Numbered from the stretch's first letter, positions 46,961-56,878 are shown. The stretch is 64,000 bases of DNA from Sphaerochaeta halotolerans (GCF_003429665.1 NZ_QUWK01000008.1:116921-180920), one strand, 5' to 3'. Numbers and translations are program-made. Notes: generated by a model not told the origin, from the sequence alone.

Positions 46961-48113
46961 GTGTAAACATCTCCATGATATCAGCCTTCAGAATTCTGTG
47001 GGTCCCTTGGTAGGACGCCAGAAGGCTGAAGACCACAATTACGATACACAAAACCAGAAGTTCTCCGCTCCTGATTGCGGGTTCCAGATGGACACCCATC
47101 GAACGATACACATACGCCGAAAGTGTTGGATAGATGGCAAGCGCCCCATAGGAGAGGAATATTCCAACCAGGCTTCCAATGATAGCCACCACTGCTGCCT
47201 GCAATACAAAAATCGTCTGTACCTTGGCTTTTGTAAGGCCAATGGTACGAAGCATGGCAATCTCAGTTTGCTTTGCAAGCAACAACCTCCGTGCGCTGTT
47301 CCTGATATGTACCAGGATGACCAACACCATTAGGAAGAGCATGAGAGCCATCATTTTCTGTTCAAGCTCCATTGCACTATACAGAGAGGCATTTATCTCC
47401 ATCCAGGTGCTCGTTCGCTCATATCCCAATTGTACCAGCTCACCCTTCACATCCTTGACATCCTCCAGAGTAAAGACCCCGATTTTCAAGGGAGCATCCG
47501 CTTGCATTGCGAGCAATGTATCCACATTACAGAGGAATGTTGAGATGTCAAAGTCATAGCTACTCGTATAGAAAATTGCTCCCACCTCTAGCTCCCTTCT
47601 GGAAGGTACCACTGTCGCCTGTCTTCCTTTCTTGAGAAATGTAAGGGTAAGGGATTCCCCCATATCGATAGAGTGTGTATTCGAGTAGGAAGAAGCAACC
47701 TGCCCATCCTGAAACAGGAACCCGCGGTAACTGTTTAGATTGGAGAGGAATCGGCCCTCTCCCTCTATCCCTCTGAGACGACCTGCAACAGTTGACCCAT
47801 TTATGCCTTGGGCGATGACAGGAATATCCGCATACACGAATGCATGCTGGACAGAATCCATTTTCTCAATTTGGTTCGCAGCTTCTTTTGCTGCACTATA
47901 GTCATTACTCTGGAGGTCTATCTGGAGGTCAAAAGACTCAAATGTCCTGATATCTTCAAACTGGTTGCGTTGGAGTGCCTGCATAAATGAGAGAACTGCT
48001 ATGATTGCAAAAAGACAGAGAGCCAATCCAAGTGCGATACGCACACTTGTCCCACGATGACGATTCTGCCGGGAGAAGGCATATCGAGTGGCAAGGTGCA
48101 ACAACAACCGCAT
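46944..48113 (-). CDS. FtsX-like ABC permease, partner of the LolD-type ATPase
   Basis: 389 residues with the same layout as the permease at 45093: helix about 28-50, periplasmic domain about 55-250, three helices about 255-375. The two are distinct, as in LolC plus LolE. Start is 2 nt after the exported repeat protein's stop. Confidence 0.87.
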   Translation of the reverse strand: MRLLLHLATRYAFSRQNRHRGTSVRIALGLALCLFAIIAVLSFMQALQRNQFEDIRTFESFDLQIDLQSNDYSAAKEAANQIEKMDSVQHAFVYADIPVIAQGINGSTVAGRLRGIEGEGRFLSNLNSYRGFLFQDGQVASSYSNTHSIDMGESLTLTFLKKGRQATVVPSRRELEVGAIFYTSSYDFDISTFLCNVDTLLAMQADAPLKIGVFTLEDVKDVKGELVQLGYERTSTWMEINASLYSAMELEQKMMALMLFLMVLVILVHIRNSARRLLLAKQTEIAMLRTIGLTKAKVQTIFVLQAAVVAIIGSLVGIFLSYGALAIYPTLSAYVYRSMGVHLEPAIRSGELLVLCIVIVVFSLLASYQGTHRILKADIMEMFTHDEIN

Positions 48114-48115
48114 AC

Positions 48116-49090
48116 TTATCGGTACGAGATGGAAAGGATTCGCTTCCCACCTGCAGCATAGGTGATATCACAATACGGACGTCCCTCACTATAGAGCGTC
48201 TGGATCCGTTTCCCATCATCAAGAAAATGTAAGATACTGGTAGTGCGACCTGCTTCCCGCTCTTCAACCATTGTTAGTGCTCCCTTTTCATATTGGCTTA
48301 CAACTTCACTTCCATCGCTACGGACAGTATGTTCGCTGATCAGTACGTTCTCTTCATTATACCGGTATTCAGTCTCACTGGAAGGACTTTTCTTTACAAC
48401 CAACAAACCCTGTTCATTGTAGGCCTCTTGTACAACGCTACCGTCAGATAGAGTACGGTTGACTGTGAAGGATCCTGTGTCCTCTACAATCACATTCAAT
48501 TGCTCATCCTGTTTTTCTGAGGAGAAGGGCTTGGTAATGGTAGCATCTCCCTTTATGGTAAGAAATGTTTGTCCTCCTTGGGTATCTGCATAGGTGAATG
48601 AGTGTTGCTCACCTTTCTCATTGAAATAACGGATTGAACTTTCTTTACCCTTCACCGTAACAACTGCAAGGAGAGCCCCAGTCGATGCTGAGTAGGCAAA
48701 GAGCTGTGTCTCTTGGAAGGAGCCATCCTGAAAGGTAGTAACCCTCTCAAGCTTCCCATCCTCCCCATAGTAGTATGAGAGGGAGATGGGCCCAGTGTGT
48801 TCCTCGCGCAAAGCACCCTCCCTGAAGATGTGTGAAGCCAAGGACTCTCCATCAGGAGAGAAGCGGGATACAATTTGCGTACCATCCTCACCATCAGAAA
48901 CAGTCTCCTTCCACAGCAGTCCCTCTGGTCCCCAGAGCTCCCTGCTTTCATCGGTAAGGGCAAGATGATAGGGAGTGTCTCCTGACCACAAGCCTTGATT
49001 CTGGGCGATGCTGTTTGATTGCACCAAGGTTGCAGCAAACAACAAGGGAATACAGAGAAGCATGGCTGCACTCATCAGAAACTGTTTCAT
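48116..49090 (-). CDS. Exported protein with YD/YwqK-like repeats
   Basis: 324 residues. Signal peptide (about 1-20, ending LFAATL). The rest is a chain of short beta-hairpin units such as GEDGKLERVTTFQDG and YNEENVLISEHTVRSDG that recall RHS/YD or MORN-like YwqK repeats. The neighbour of a Lol-type exporter, with which it is nearly contiguous (2 nt). Possibly its periplasmic partner or client; function unknown. Confidence 0.65.
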   Translation of the reverse strand: MKQFLMSAAMLLCIPLLFAATLVQSNSIAQNQGLWSGDTPYHLALTDESRELWGPEGLLWKETVSDGEDGTQIVSRFSPDGESLASHIFREGALREEHTGPISLSYYYGEDGKLERVTTFQDGSFQETQLFAYSASTGALLAVVTVKGKESSIRYFNEKGEQHSFTYADTQGGQTFLTIKGDATITKPFSSEKQDEQLNVIVEDTGSFTVNRTLSDGSVVQEAYNEQGLLVVKKSPSSETEYRYNEENVLISEHTVRSDGSEVVSQYEKGALTMVEEREAGRTTSILHFLDDGKRIQTLYSEGRPYCDITYAAGGKRILSISYR

Positions 49091-49091
49091 C

Positions 49092-49967
49092 TTAATCAGT
49101 CAGACCTACCAACGTATTAAGGAATTCTTCCTTGTCGAAGGCTTTTATATCCTGGTAGGTTTCACCTGTTCCCACAAATGAAACAGGAATACCAAACTTT
49201 TCACCGATTTGGATCAAGGCTCCACCTTTTGCCAGACTGTCATATTTGGAGAGGATCAGACCATCAAGCTTGACAGCCTGGTTGAAAAGTTCAGCTTGGC
49301 TGATCCCATTTTGCCCTGTGGTACTATCGATGACAAGAAACTTCTTGTAATGTACCTCGTCTATACCCCTTCCCTTCACTATCTTGTCTATCTTGGACAA
49401 TTCCCTGAGCAAGTTCTCCTTGTTGTGCATTCTCCCGGCAGTATCAACCAAGACCAGATCTTCCCCTCTTGCCTGAGCGGAAGTGATTGCATCAAAGACA
49501 ACTGAACCGGGGTCACTACCGCTTTTCTGTTTCACAATCCTGCAACCCAAGCGATTTGCGTGCACTTCCAGTTGGTCTATTGCTGCCGCTCGAAAGGTAT
49601 CGGCAGCCGCAAGCAATACGTTTTTTCCTTGTTGCTTGTACATGCTTGCAAGCTTTGCAATTGTCGTGGTCTTTCCCACCCCATTGACTCCGAGAATTAG
49701 GAAAACAGTCAATTTTCCCGATTCAACCGTAGGCTGGAATGCTTCAATTTTTCCATGAAGGTGGCTCTTTACCAACAACTGCAAATCTTGTGCTGTTTTG
49801 GATTTTTCGCTTTTTGCCCGTTTTCTGACATCATCACTGATTGTAAAAGCCAGTTTGGCTCCCAAATCACCTTCTATGAGAAAATCCTCAAGTTGCTCAA
49901 AATATGACTCATCAAACGTATTGATTCCAAACAGGGCTTTCAACTTGGCCCCAAAACCTTTCAACAT
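49092..49967 (-). CDS. ftsY: Signal recognition particle receptor FtsY
   Basis: 291 residues. N-domain at about 1-85; GTPase motifs GVNGVGKTTT (G1), DTAGR (G3) and SKYDSLAKGG (G4, usually TKxD). Lacks the long acidic A-domain, as in many non-enterobacteria. The frame extends upstream into the PEGA gene, but ATG 49967 with AGGAGC gives the family N-terminus MLKGFGAKLKALFG. It docks SRP-bound ribosomes at the membrane. Confidence 0.95.
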   Translation of the reverse strand: MLKGFGAKLKALFGINTFDESYFEQLEDFLIEGDLGAKLAFTISDDVRKRAKSEKSKTAQDLQLLVKSHLHGKIEAFQPTVESGKLTVFLILGVNGVGKTTTIAKLASMYKQQGKNVLLAAADTFRAAAIDQLEVHANRLGCRIVKQKSGSDPGSVVFDAITSAQARGEDLVLVDTAGRMHNKENLLRELSKIDKIVKGRGIDEVHYKKFLVIDSTTGQNGISQAELFNQAVKLDGLILSKYDSLAKGGALIQIGEKFGIPVSFVGTGETYQDIKAFDKEEFLNTLVGLTD

Positions 49968-49986
49968 ATAATGCTCCTCATCAAAA

Positions 49987-51270
49987 TCAGATACCTGCTG
50001 CAGCCATGGATTCATAAGAAAGAAAGTCCACGGCCATCGCCATCGAGCTTACCAGCGCCAACGAACTGGTACCTACCAAGCCTACCTGCCAAAGCGGATT
50101 GTCAGGTGCATACATTCGGCTAAGGACAGTACACCCAATATAGGTTCCGAACCACAGGATAGTATTTCTCAGCCCTTTATAGAAGTCCTTCTGTGCATCA
50201 TCACGCAAAGATGGATAGGCTAATTCCTTTGCATTGAGCGTAATCGACAACGCTTTGGGAGGGGGACTGTTGAGATGCACAACCTTTTGGGAAAACCCAT
50301 CCCCATGCAAACTAAGTACCATTGGATAGGTTGGATCAGAGAGAGAAATGGAAAGATGCTCCCCCAAGGGTTTTCCCTCAAGGAACCAGTGTATTTTTGC
50401 ATTTTCACTATGCAGCACCATAGGGGGATAGCTTACTTCCTCAAATGAGAAATGGATTGGCTGAATAACGTCAGCCTTACTCTCTACCTCCACTTCCACC
50501 GGTTGGTATCCCGGGGCATGCAGAGCCAGGGAATGGGGTCCTGGAGTAAGGATAAGGTTTGTATCAACAAGGTCCTTGGGTTTGCCATCTATGGAAATGG
50601 ACAGGCCAGGAGGAATATTCGTGAGCGACAAGACCCCAAGATTACCTTTGCTGGAAAGTGCAAATAGTGCCTTCCCAAAGGGTTCCTCCAATACTTGATA
50701 GTAGGCGTTTTGAACCAGGGAGTCTATGAGCGTCCTCTTCTCTGCCAACAAAGGGTGGTAGTAATGAATCCTAACCCGCTGAAAACCAGCAAGTTCTTCA
50801 GAATCCAGAAGCAGTAATGCATCATACCCATTTTTTGAACAAAACCAAGCAAGTGCATCATCACTCGCTTGCAAGGCTTTTGCCAGGTCACTATTGAATT
50901 GCTCACCTTGGTATGTTACAGAAAGAGCCCGAGGGATAATCGGGCGCTCAGGTAGTCCTTCATCAAGAATCTGTTGTATTTTCTCTTGATCATGAGAATT
51001 ATACGCTTTTGAAAGCTTTTTGTTTTGCTGAATCTGAGCTTGCTTTTCCCATTCAGTAGCAAGCAGAGCCTGTTCTGATTCATCAAGAAACATTTGATTT
51101 CCGTAGCGCTCTGCTACAGTACCTACCATCTCGGTAAGTGTATCCAGCCTCGCATCAAGGGGAACGATGCCAATAGAGAAAGACAACGTTCCCTCTTGTG
51201 CAGGCAAAGGGGAAACGCAAAGGAGAAACAGCACAATACATACTGTAGTAAGGGCCATGTTTTTGCCCAT
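49987..51270 (-). CDS. Exported PEGA-domain protein
   Basis: 427 residues. Signal peptide about 1-24 (LCVSPLPAQ). A helical middle (about 60-120), a globular part, a PEGA motif near 223-262 (NIPPGLSISIDGKP; LTPGPHSLALHAPGYQP), and two C-terminal hydrophobic segments (about 365-415). PEGA domains occur in surface and envelope proteins. Role unknown. It is between prfB (3 nt) and ftsY (19 nt). Confidence 0.75.
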   Translation of the reverse strand: MGKNMALTTVCIVLFLLCVSPLPAQEGTLSFSIGIVPLDARLDTLTEMVGTVAERYGNQMFLDESEQALLATEWEKQAQIQQNKKLSKAYNSHDQEKIQQILDEGLPERPIIPRALSVTYQGEQFNSDLAKALQASDDALAWFCSKNGYDALLLLDSEELAGFQRVRIHYYHPLLAEKRTLIDSLVQNAYYQVLEEPFGKALFALSSKGNLGVLSLTNIPPGLSISIDGKPKDLVDTNLILTPGPHSLALHAPGYQPVEVEVESKADVIQPIHFSFEEVSYPPMVLHSENAKIHWFLEGKPLGEHLSISLSDPTYPMVLSLHGDGFSQKVVHLNSPPPKALSITLNAKELAYPSLRDDAQKDFYKGLRNTILWFGTYIGCTVLSRMYAPDNPLWQVGLVGTSSLALVSSMAMAVDFLSYESMAAAGI

Positions 51271-51273
51271 GCC

Positions 51274-52378
51274 CTACTCCTCCTTTTGCCCCCACTGCAA
51301 ATAACTTTCAATGAGGGGTCCGATCTCCCCATCCATGACAGCCTGGATGTTCCCGATGGTTGCCCCCGTGCGATGGTCCTTGACCATGGTATAGGGTTGG
51401 AACACATAGGAACGAATCTGGCTTCCCCAGGTAATTTCTTTCTTTTCTATCGCATCTTTTTGATGTTCTTTCTCTTTCTCTGCACGATAATACTCGTAGA
51501 GTCGGCTCTTGAGCATCTTGAATGCAACATCTTTGTTCATCACCTGGCTTCGTTCATTCTGACACTGTACGACGATTCCCGATGCATAGTGGGTAATTCT
51601 CACTGCACTGTCTGTCTTATTGACGTGCTGGCCACCAGCTCCACCGGCTCGATAGGTATCAAGACGGTAATCTTCAGGCTTCAAATCAATTTCTATGGTG
51701 TCGTCAATGACGGGAGACGCATACACACTGGTAAAGGATGTATGGCGACGTTTCTGGGAGTCAAAAGGACTGATTCGAACCAACCGATGGACGCCAGCTT
51801 CCCCTTTCAGATACCCAAAAGCATAAGCCCCGGAAACTTTGATGGTGGCACTCTTGATACCACCCTCATCCTCCTGGAGATCGAGGATCTGGCTCTTGAA
51901 TCCATTCCGTTCGCAATACCTGAGATACATACGCATCAACATATTTGCCCAGTCACTGGCTTCAGTGCCCCCTGCGCCTGCATGAATGGTGAGAAAGCAA
52001 TCGTTCTTGTCGAACTTACCATCAAGCAAGGTCTTCACCCGGAGTTTCTGATAGGTTGCGAGTATTGCTTCTATCTGTTCATCAATCTGGGCTTCTTCCT
52101 CAGCATTATCTGGTTCATCTGCATAGATTTCCATGAGCTCGCTCATTTCATCCATTTTGTCGATCAAATCTTTCCAGGTGTTGTAGGTATCCTTCAAACT
52201 GTTGAGTTCAGTAAACAGCGCTTGAGCATTGTTGGGGTCATCCCAAAACCCTGGCACTAGTGTTTTTGACTCAAGTTCCGCTATGTGTGTTTCCATCCCT
52301 TGCGGGTCAAAGACGCCTCCATACGGTATAGGCTTCTTCTTTTACTGTTTCAAACTGTGACTTATTCTGGAAAAACAT
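51274..52378 (-). CDS. prfB: Peptide chain release factor 2 with programmed +1 frameshift
   Basis: About 367 residues once joined. Translation starts at ATG 52378 (AGGAG upstream), reads 23 codons ending VWRRL, and meets TGA at 52309-52307 in the context GGAGG-CGT-CTT-TGA-C. A +1 slip on CTT resumes at GAC (D), giving RLDPQGMETHIAEL. This is the classic autoregulatory RF2 frameshift: low RF2 slows UGA reading and favours the shift. Downstream, GGAGGQHVNKTDSA carries the GGQ motif. The RF2 SPF recognition motif is present as ISPFDSQKRRH, where most have SGGRR. Confidence 0.95.
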
Positions 52379-52388
52379 GTGTACACTC

Positions 52389-54287
52389 CTATTTTCGTTC
52401 AATACGAAGACCCATAGTAACTTTCTTTTCTCCACCACTAGCCAATACAAGCGGCCATGAGGCCATGAACAGGGTGTGTTGGTAGAGGGTTTCAGTTCCA
52501 AGGACCGTTTCAATCTCAATGCTATAATCTTCCTTAAGCAAGGTAAAGCGGGTATCGCCCACCAAGGTCAGGGAAGTACTGTTTGGTTCATCATACATTC
52601 GTAATGACTTTACTTGCTCTAGGACCACTTCCTTCTCATCCCAGGTGAGGTTTTTCTTGTTCTCCAACTGGATGAAGGAGAGAGGAAAAGAATGTGAGTC
52701 AATCGAGAGCGGTATCTCACAACCATAGATACAGCTGATTGCCTCCTCTCCGATATTGGTCAGCGTAATATCAACCATAATCGTATTCTGACGAAGCTTG
52801 AAATGCTTGGTGACCTGCAAAATTCCTCCTATGATCGGACTGTATCCTGTAGTGCAGGTCGCCACGTATTCAGTATTCCTTCGGTCAACCCCCTCCAGGG
52901 TGTAGACTTGGTCTCCCAAAGACAAGCAATGCTGCTCATCACGCTTTGTATACTCGTCCATGATACATTGTTCACTCAAGAATACATCACTAAACAATCG
53001 CTGCTTTTGTCCTGGTGGAAGCTGGTGATGGTTGCCACTTGTACTCCCGAAATGAGAGAGAGGGCTAAAGGTGTCTCCATAATTATACAGAGATGGCAAA
53101 TAGGTGAGCTCCGAGAGGGAACCTCCTTTCGAATCAACCACACAACTCAAGTACTTTCCGATAAAAAGATACTCCATAAGGGAATCATGATCAAAGTCGT
53201 TGTTGACTGGATAACTGTAATCCTTGAGAGAAGCAAGCACACTGTCTGCTTCACTGATGTATCGCCAGAATACTTTTCTCACCGATGAGCGTAGCATCGG
53301 TGCATTGGCATCACAAACATACATAGTTCCACAGGACATTTTCTGGATTAACGCTTCCAAGCGTTTTCTTACATCCTTGTCCTTCTTGTACAAACGGGCT
53401 GTCTCCACCATCGTAGTATAGCGTCCATAGAGATAGGCAAGGCTTTCATCCTTAACAAACAATTCATTGATACAGCTTAGGTCTCCCTTATCAGCATCAT
53501 TGCCATACCATCCTGCTTGCAGATATCCTTTCTTCGGAGGGTCATTGTGTAGATACGCCTCTTCTATGGAACATGTCTCATACCCAAATAAAAGATTGAA
53601 GAGTTGAACAGTCTGTTGCGCGGATATTCCTCCTTGTACCAGATAGTCAAGATTGATCATCGCCATGACAAATGGCGGTTTGCTCTCCAGGTAGACTCGA
53701 ATTTGTTCGACCAGATTCCCAAACCCAATCTTGTTTCTTGCAAAAGAGCCAATCAAGGTGCTTATTGCATCATCAGTGGGAATAATGGAAACTGACTTGC
53801 CCATCTCTTGCATGATGAACGGCTCTGCAAACTGTTGTATGCCTGCTTCACTTGAAGTGGAGATGACAATGGAATCAATAAAACAGAGATTTGCCGTATT
53901 GATGTACAGTGGGTTGAAAACCTGCCCGTAGCTGAAAAGGGTCTTGGAACGCTGTCCAAACCGTTTTCTCAGATATGTGGTCGTCATCTCGATCTGATTG
54001 GATCGATCTTTTGGAGAGAGCAAACTCAAGATACTCTGATTGAATGAACCGGTCAGCATCTCAAGCTTTCCGTTCTTGGCAAGATCGGATATCAAGAGAT
54101 TGATCGAGCCATGATTTGCATCAAGCCAATCGAGCAGGGGAATGCTCAAAGAAAGTTGCATGATTGCATCTTCACAAGCATGAAGATGTGTTAGCAAAGG
54201 TTTGCATACAGTCTCCAATGCCTGTTCATACACAGGCATCGGCTCAGCATTCGTGATTTGACTGTACGCACCTACTAATACTTTCAT
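52389..54287 (-). CDS. GH57-like protein lacking catalytic residues
   Basis: 632 residues. The overall layout follows GH57 4-alpha-glucanotransferases: an N-terminal TIM-like domain (about 1-270; LLTHLHACEDAIMQLSLSIPLLDWLDANHG; GKLEMLTGSF; RSNQIEMTTTYLRKRFGQRSKT), a helical middle and a C-terminal beta domain (about 390-630). But the N-terminal H-x-H/HQP motif reads SQI, and the nucleophile block W(L)AERVWEP reads LFSYGQVFNP with no Glu. It is therefore probably not a hydrolase; perhaps a carbohydrate-binding or regulatory relative. It lies between rnfB and prfB. Confidence 0.72.
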   Translation of the reverse strand: MKVLVGAYSQITNAEPMPVYEQALETVCKPLLTHLHACEDAIMQLSLSIPLLDWLDANHGSINLLISDLAKNGKLEMLTGSFNQSILSLLSPKDRSNQIEMTTTYLRKRFGQRSKTLFSYGQVFNPLYINTANLCFIDSIVISTSSEAGIQQFAEPFIMQEMGKSVSIIPTDDAISTLIGSFARNKIGFGNLVEQIRVYLESKPPFVMAMINLDYLVQGGISAQQTVQLFNLLFGYETCSIEEAYLHNDPPKKGYLQAGWYGNDADKGDLSCINELFVKDESLAYLYGRYTTMVETARLYKKDKDVRKRLEALIQKMSCGTMYVCDANAPMLRSSVRKVFWRYISEADSVLASLKDYSYPVNNDFDHDSLMEYLFIGKYLSCVVDSKGGSLSELTYLPSLYNYGDTFSPLSHFGSTSGNHHQLPPGQKQRLFSDVFLSEQCIMDEYTKRDEQHCLSLGDQVYTLEGVDRRNTEYVATCTTGYSPIIGGILQVTKHFKLRQNTIMVDITLTNIGEEAISCIYGCEIPLSIDSHSFPLSFIQLENKKNLTWDEKEVVLEQVKSLRMYDEPNSTSLTLVGDTRFTLLKEDYSIEIETVLGTETLYQHTLFMASWPLVLASGGEKKVTMGLRIERK

Positions 54288-54290
54288 GCA

Positions 54291-55091
54291 TTACCTTTTG
54301 ATGATACACTTGGTCGGACACGCCTCAGCAGCATCAGCTATCTGGCTATGTGGGCTTGTCTGATCGAAGGTAGCTAGGAATTTGTCAACGCTACACCCGG
54401 ATTCAGGATACTTGTTCTCACAGATTTTACAACCAATACAACCAACAGTACATACTTTTCGTACCTTTCCGCCTGGTTCATGGCTGTTGCATTCAATAGC
54501 GTATTCACTATCTTCATAGATCATGTGCATTACCCCAGTTGGACAGATCTGTACACACTTTTCGCAGCTGATACACTTCTGCTCATCAACGATGATGTAT
54601 CCCTCAGCATCCCTGCTGATGGCATCGGTAGGGCAAACCTTGATACAGGAACCAAGATGCAGGCAAGCTGTCTTGCAGCTGTAATCCCCGCCAAAAAGCA
54701 GGAACGCTGCATTGCAGTCTTCAAGACCCTCGTACTCATAGCCTTTCGAACTCACCTCGACATTTCCGCGGCACATGACGTGAGCAACTTTCCGTCTTGT
54801 TTCACCCGAGGCATCCACTTTTTCTCCCATGATCTCAGCCATTTTCGCCACCAGATCAGGACCTCCAGGACTACAAAGTCCGATTGGAGCCTCCCCAAGA
54901 GCAACAGCGGCAGCATAGGCTGCACACCCTGCATACCCACAAACACCACAGTTTATTCCGGGCATGATTGGTTCCAAAGCCAAGACTTTTGGATCTTTCT
55001 TGACTGCCAACCTTTTTTCTGCAAAGGAGAGACCGAATCCGAAGATTCCACCTAAAACGGCGACTACAATGATTGCCATTACAATATTCAC
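54291..55091 (-). CDS. rnfB: Rnf complex subunit RnfB
   Basis: 266 residues. N-terminal membrane anchor (about 3-24), a 4Fe-4S domain with CGVCGYAGCAAY near 48, and ferredoxin-type clusters (CIKVCPTDAISRD; CISCEKCVQICPTGVM; a further CIGCKICENKYPESGC near 230). It accepts electrons from ferredoxin and passes them into the complex. Last gene of rnfCDGEAB, 11 nt after rnfA. Confidence 0.95.
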   Translation of the reverse strand: MNIVMAIIVVAVLGGIFGFGLSFAEKRLAVKKDPKVLALEPIMPGINCGVCGYAGCAAYAAAVALGEAPIGLCSPGGPDLVAKMAEIMGEKVDASGETRRKVAHVMCRGNVEVSSKGYEYEGLEDCNAAFLLFGGDYSCKTACLHLGSCIKVCPTDAISRDAEGYIIVDEQKCISCEKCVQICPTGVMHMIYEDSEYAIECNSHEPGGKVRKVCTVGCIGCKICENKYPESGCSVDKFLATFDQTSPHSQIADAAEACPTKCIIKR

Positions 55092-55102
55092 AACGATCCC
55101 CC

Positions 55103-55696
55103 TTATACCAGATGTAGATTGGTAATCAATGACTTGTCAAAAGCCATGAAGGCCAAAGACATCAATCCAGCAGAAATGAAGGCAATGGGAACGCCGCGAT
55201 ATGCTTTTCTTACCGGCTGTAGATCTAGTTTTTCGCGAATATTACTCATAAGAACGATAGCCAAGGTGAAGCCCAAACCAGCAGCAAGCCCTCCCGTAAA
55301 GGCTTCCATTACATTGTATCCATTCGTGATATTGATGATGGCAATACCCAAGACAGCACAGTTGGTGGTAATCAGGGGAAGATAGATACCCAAGGCCTTG
55401 TACAAGGCAGGGCTAATCTTCTGGATTACCATTTCCAACAATTGCACCAAACTTGCTATTACGAGGATGAAGGTGACCGTTTGAAGGTACTCAAGACTGA
55501 AAGGGACCAATAGAAAATAATAAATCGCCCAAGTGATCACTGATGCAACAGTAGTTACAAAAGTTACCGAAGCCCCCATACCAATTGCATTCTCACTGTT
55601 CTTCGAGACACCTATGAAGGGACACATGCCCAAGAACTGTGAGAAAATGAAGTTATTAATAAAAATAAAGGTTAATAGTATTGCGATATAACTCAT
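55103..55696 (-). CDS. rnfA: Rnf complex subunit RnfA
   Basis: 197 residues, six membrane helices. Opens with FIFINNFIFSQFLGMCPFIGVS, with the Cys that helps hold a membrane 2Fe-2S cluster shared with RnfE. One base separates it from rnfE. Confidence 0.94.
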   Translation of the reverse strand: MSYIAILLTFIFINNFIFSQFLGMCPFIGVSKNSENAIGMGASVTFVTTVASVITWAIYYFLLVPFSLEYLQTVTFILVIASLVQLLEMVIQKISPALYKALGIYLPLITTNCAVLGIAIINITNGYNVMEAFTGGLAAGLGFTLAIVLMSNIREKLDLQPVRKAYRGVPIAFISAGLMSLAFMAFDKSLITNLHLV

Positions 55697-55697
55697 T

Positions 55698-56324
55698 TTA
55701 TTTGTCCTTCTTACGTGAGGAGTTCCAATCGAAGAACGCCTTCAAGAAACCCATGATCAACAACGCACCAGGAGCTAAAGAAAACACCCTAATCGGATTG
55801 TCGTAAAACCAAGGAATATTGATTACACCACTGAAGTTGCCCATGGGAAACAGGGTGATGGTACCAGAACCAAACAATTCACGAATCAAGGCGATCAGCG
55901 TCAAACCCAAGGCAAAGCCAATGGACATGCCAATGGCATCCAACATGCTATCAACGACGGTGTTCTTGCTCGCAAACGCTTCAGCTCTTCCCAAAATGAT
56001 ACAATTTACGACAATCAAAGGAAGGTACACTCCCAATGCATTGTAAACAGAAGGCACATACGCATGCATCACCATCTGTATAAATGACACCAAGGAAGCA
56101 ATGACAACAATATATGCAGGAATATGAATTGAAGCCGGGATGATTTTTCGCAGTGCTGAGATAATCATATTACTAAAAAGCAAAACGAACATTACACCTG
56201 CAGACATACCAATTGCATTCGAAACCTGTGTAGAAACACCAAGTACCGGACACAATCCCAGCATCAATACGAAAATTGGATTATCCTTGAACAATCCTTT
56301 GGAGAGTTCTTTCATCTTGCTCAT
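55698..56324 (-). CDS. rnfE: Rnf complex subunit RnfE
   Basis: 208 residues, six membrane helices, with the RnfA-like block NPIFVLMLGLCPVLGVSTQ and its Cys. Start overlaps rnfG by 4 nt. RnfA and RnfE are inverted-topology partners forming the ion channel. Confidence 0.94.
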   Translation of the reverse strand: MSKMKELSKGLFKDNPIFVLMLGLCPVLGVSTQVSNAIGMSAGVMFVLLFSNMIISALRKIIPASIHIPAYIVVIASLVSFIQMVMHAYVPSVYNALGVYLPLIVVNCIILGRAEAFASKNTVVDSMLDAIGMSIGFALGLTLIALIRELFGSGTITLFPMGNFSGVINIPWFYDNPIRVFSLAPGALLIMGFLKAFFDWNSSRKKDK

Positions 56325-56878
56325 TTCACACCTCCGAGATTTTTCACATAGGTGCTCCCTGCTTCAATCGCTCTGGAAACTGCTCCAAATGTGATGGATG
56401 CCCCACTGACCGCTTGAGCTTCAGCATCTGTGAGCATGGTTTTATCTGTTGGAACAGGGGTATCATCTCCAGTTCCTTGAAATTTTTCCATATAGGACGT
56501 TTCTGCAGCTTTTGCTCCAAGGCCAGGGGTCTCACTATGAGTCAAGAGTTGTGCAAACATCATTTCGCCCGAAACCTTGTAGGAAGCAACCAATGTCATC
56601 TGTCCACCATATCCAGCACTTTTCAATCCAACAATATACCCTGCCAGTTGCCCATCATCGGTAAGGTCGATGGTATAGGTAACATAGGGGTCGGCTTCGA
56701 CCGGCTTCTCGCTTCCAATCGCATACCCATTGCTTACTGCTGTCAGTGCCAACTGTCTTTGCTCAAATTCATAGTGCTGAATCACCGGTGCGGTGATTGA
56801 ATTCGTCAATGCCAAGGCAAAGGCGCTTACCGCGCAGATGGAAAGCAAAATCAAACCATATTTTATGTTCTTCGTCAT
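56321..56878 (-). CDS. rnfG: Rnf complex subunit RnfG
   Basis: 185 residues. Membrane helix (about 7-27) and a periplasmic FMN-binding domain. The flavinylation motif Dxx(S/T)GA(S/T) is seen as QAVSGASIT near 155: the acceptor is Ser and the usual Asp is Gln. Overlaps rnfD and rnfE by 4 nt each. No flavin transferase ApbE is encoded in the window. Confidence 0.92.
   Translation of the reverse strand: MTKNIKYGLILLSICAVSAFALALTNSITAPVIQHYEFEQRQLALTAVSNGYAIGSEKPVEADPYVTYTIDLTDDGQLAGYIVGLKSAGYGGQMTLVASYKVSGEMMFAQLLTHSETPGLGAKAAETSYMEKFQGTGDDTPVPTDKTMLTDAEAQAVSGASITFGAVSRAIEAGSTYVKNLGGVK

Noticed and set aside
51094..52260. 388-codon open frame antisense to prfB and the PEGA gene
   Set aside because: A shadow of two supported minus-strand genes; composition is that of reverse-complement coding sequence.
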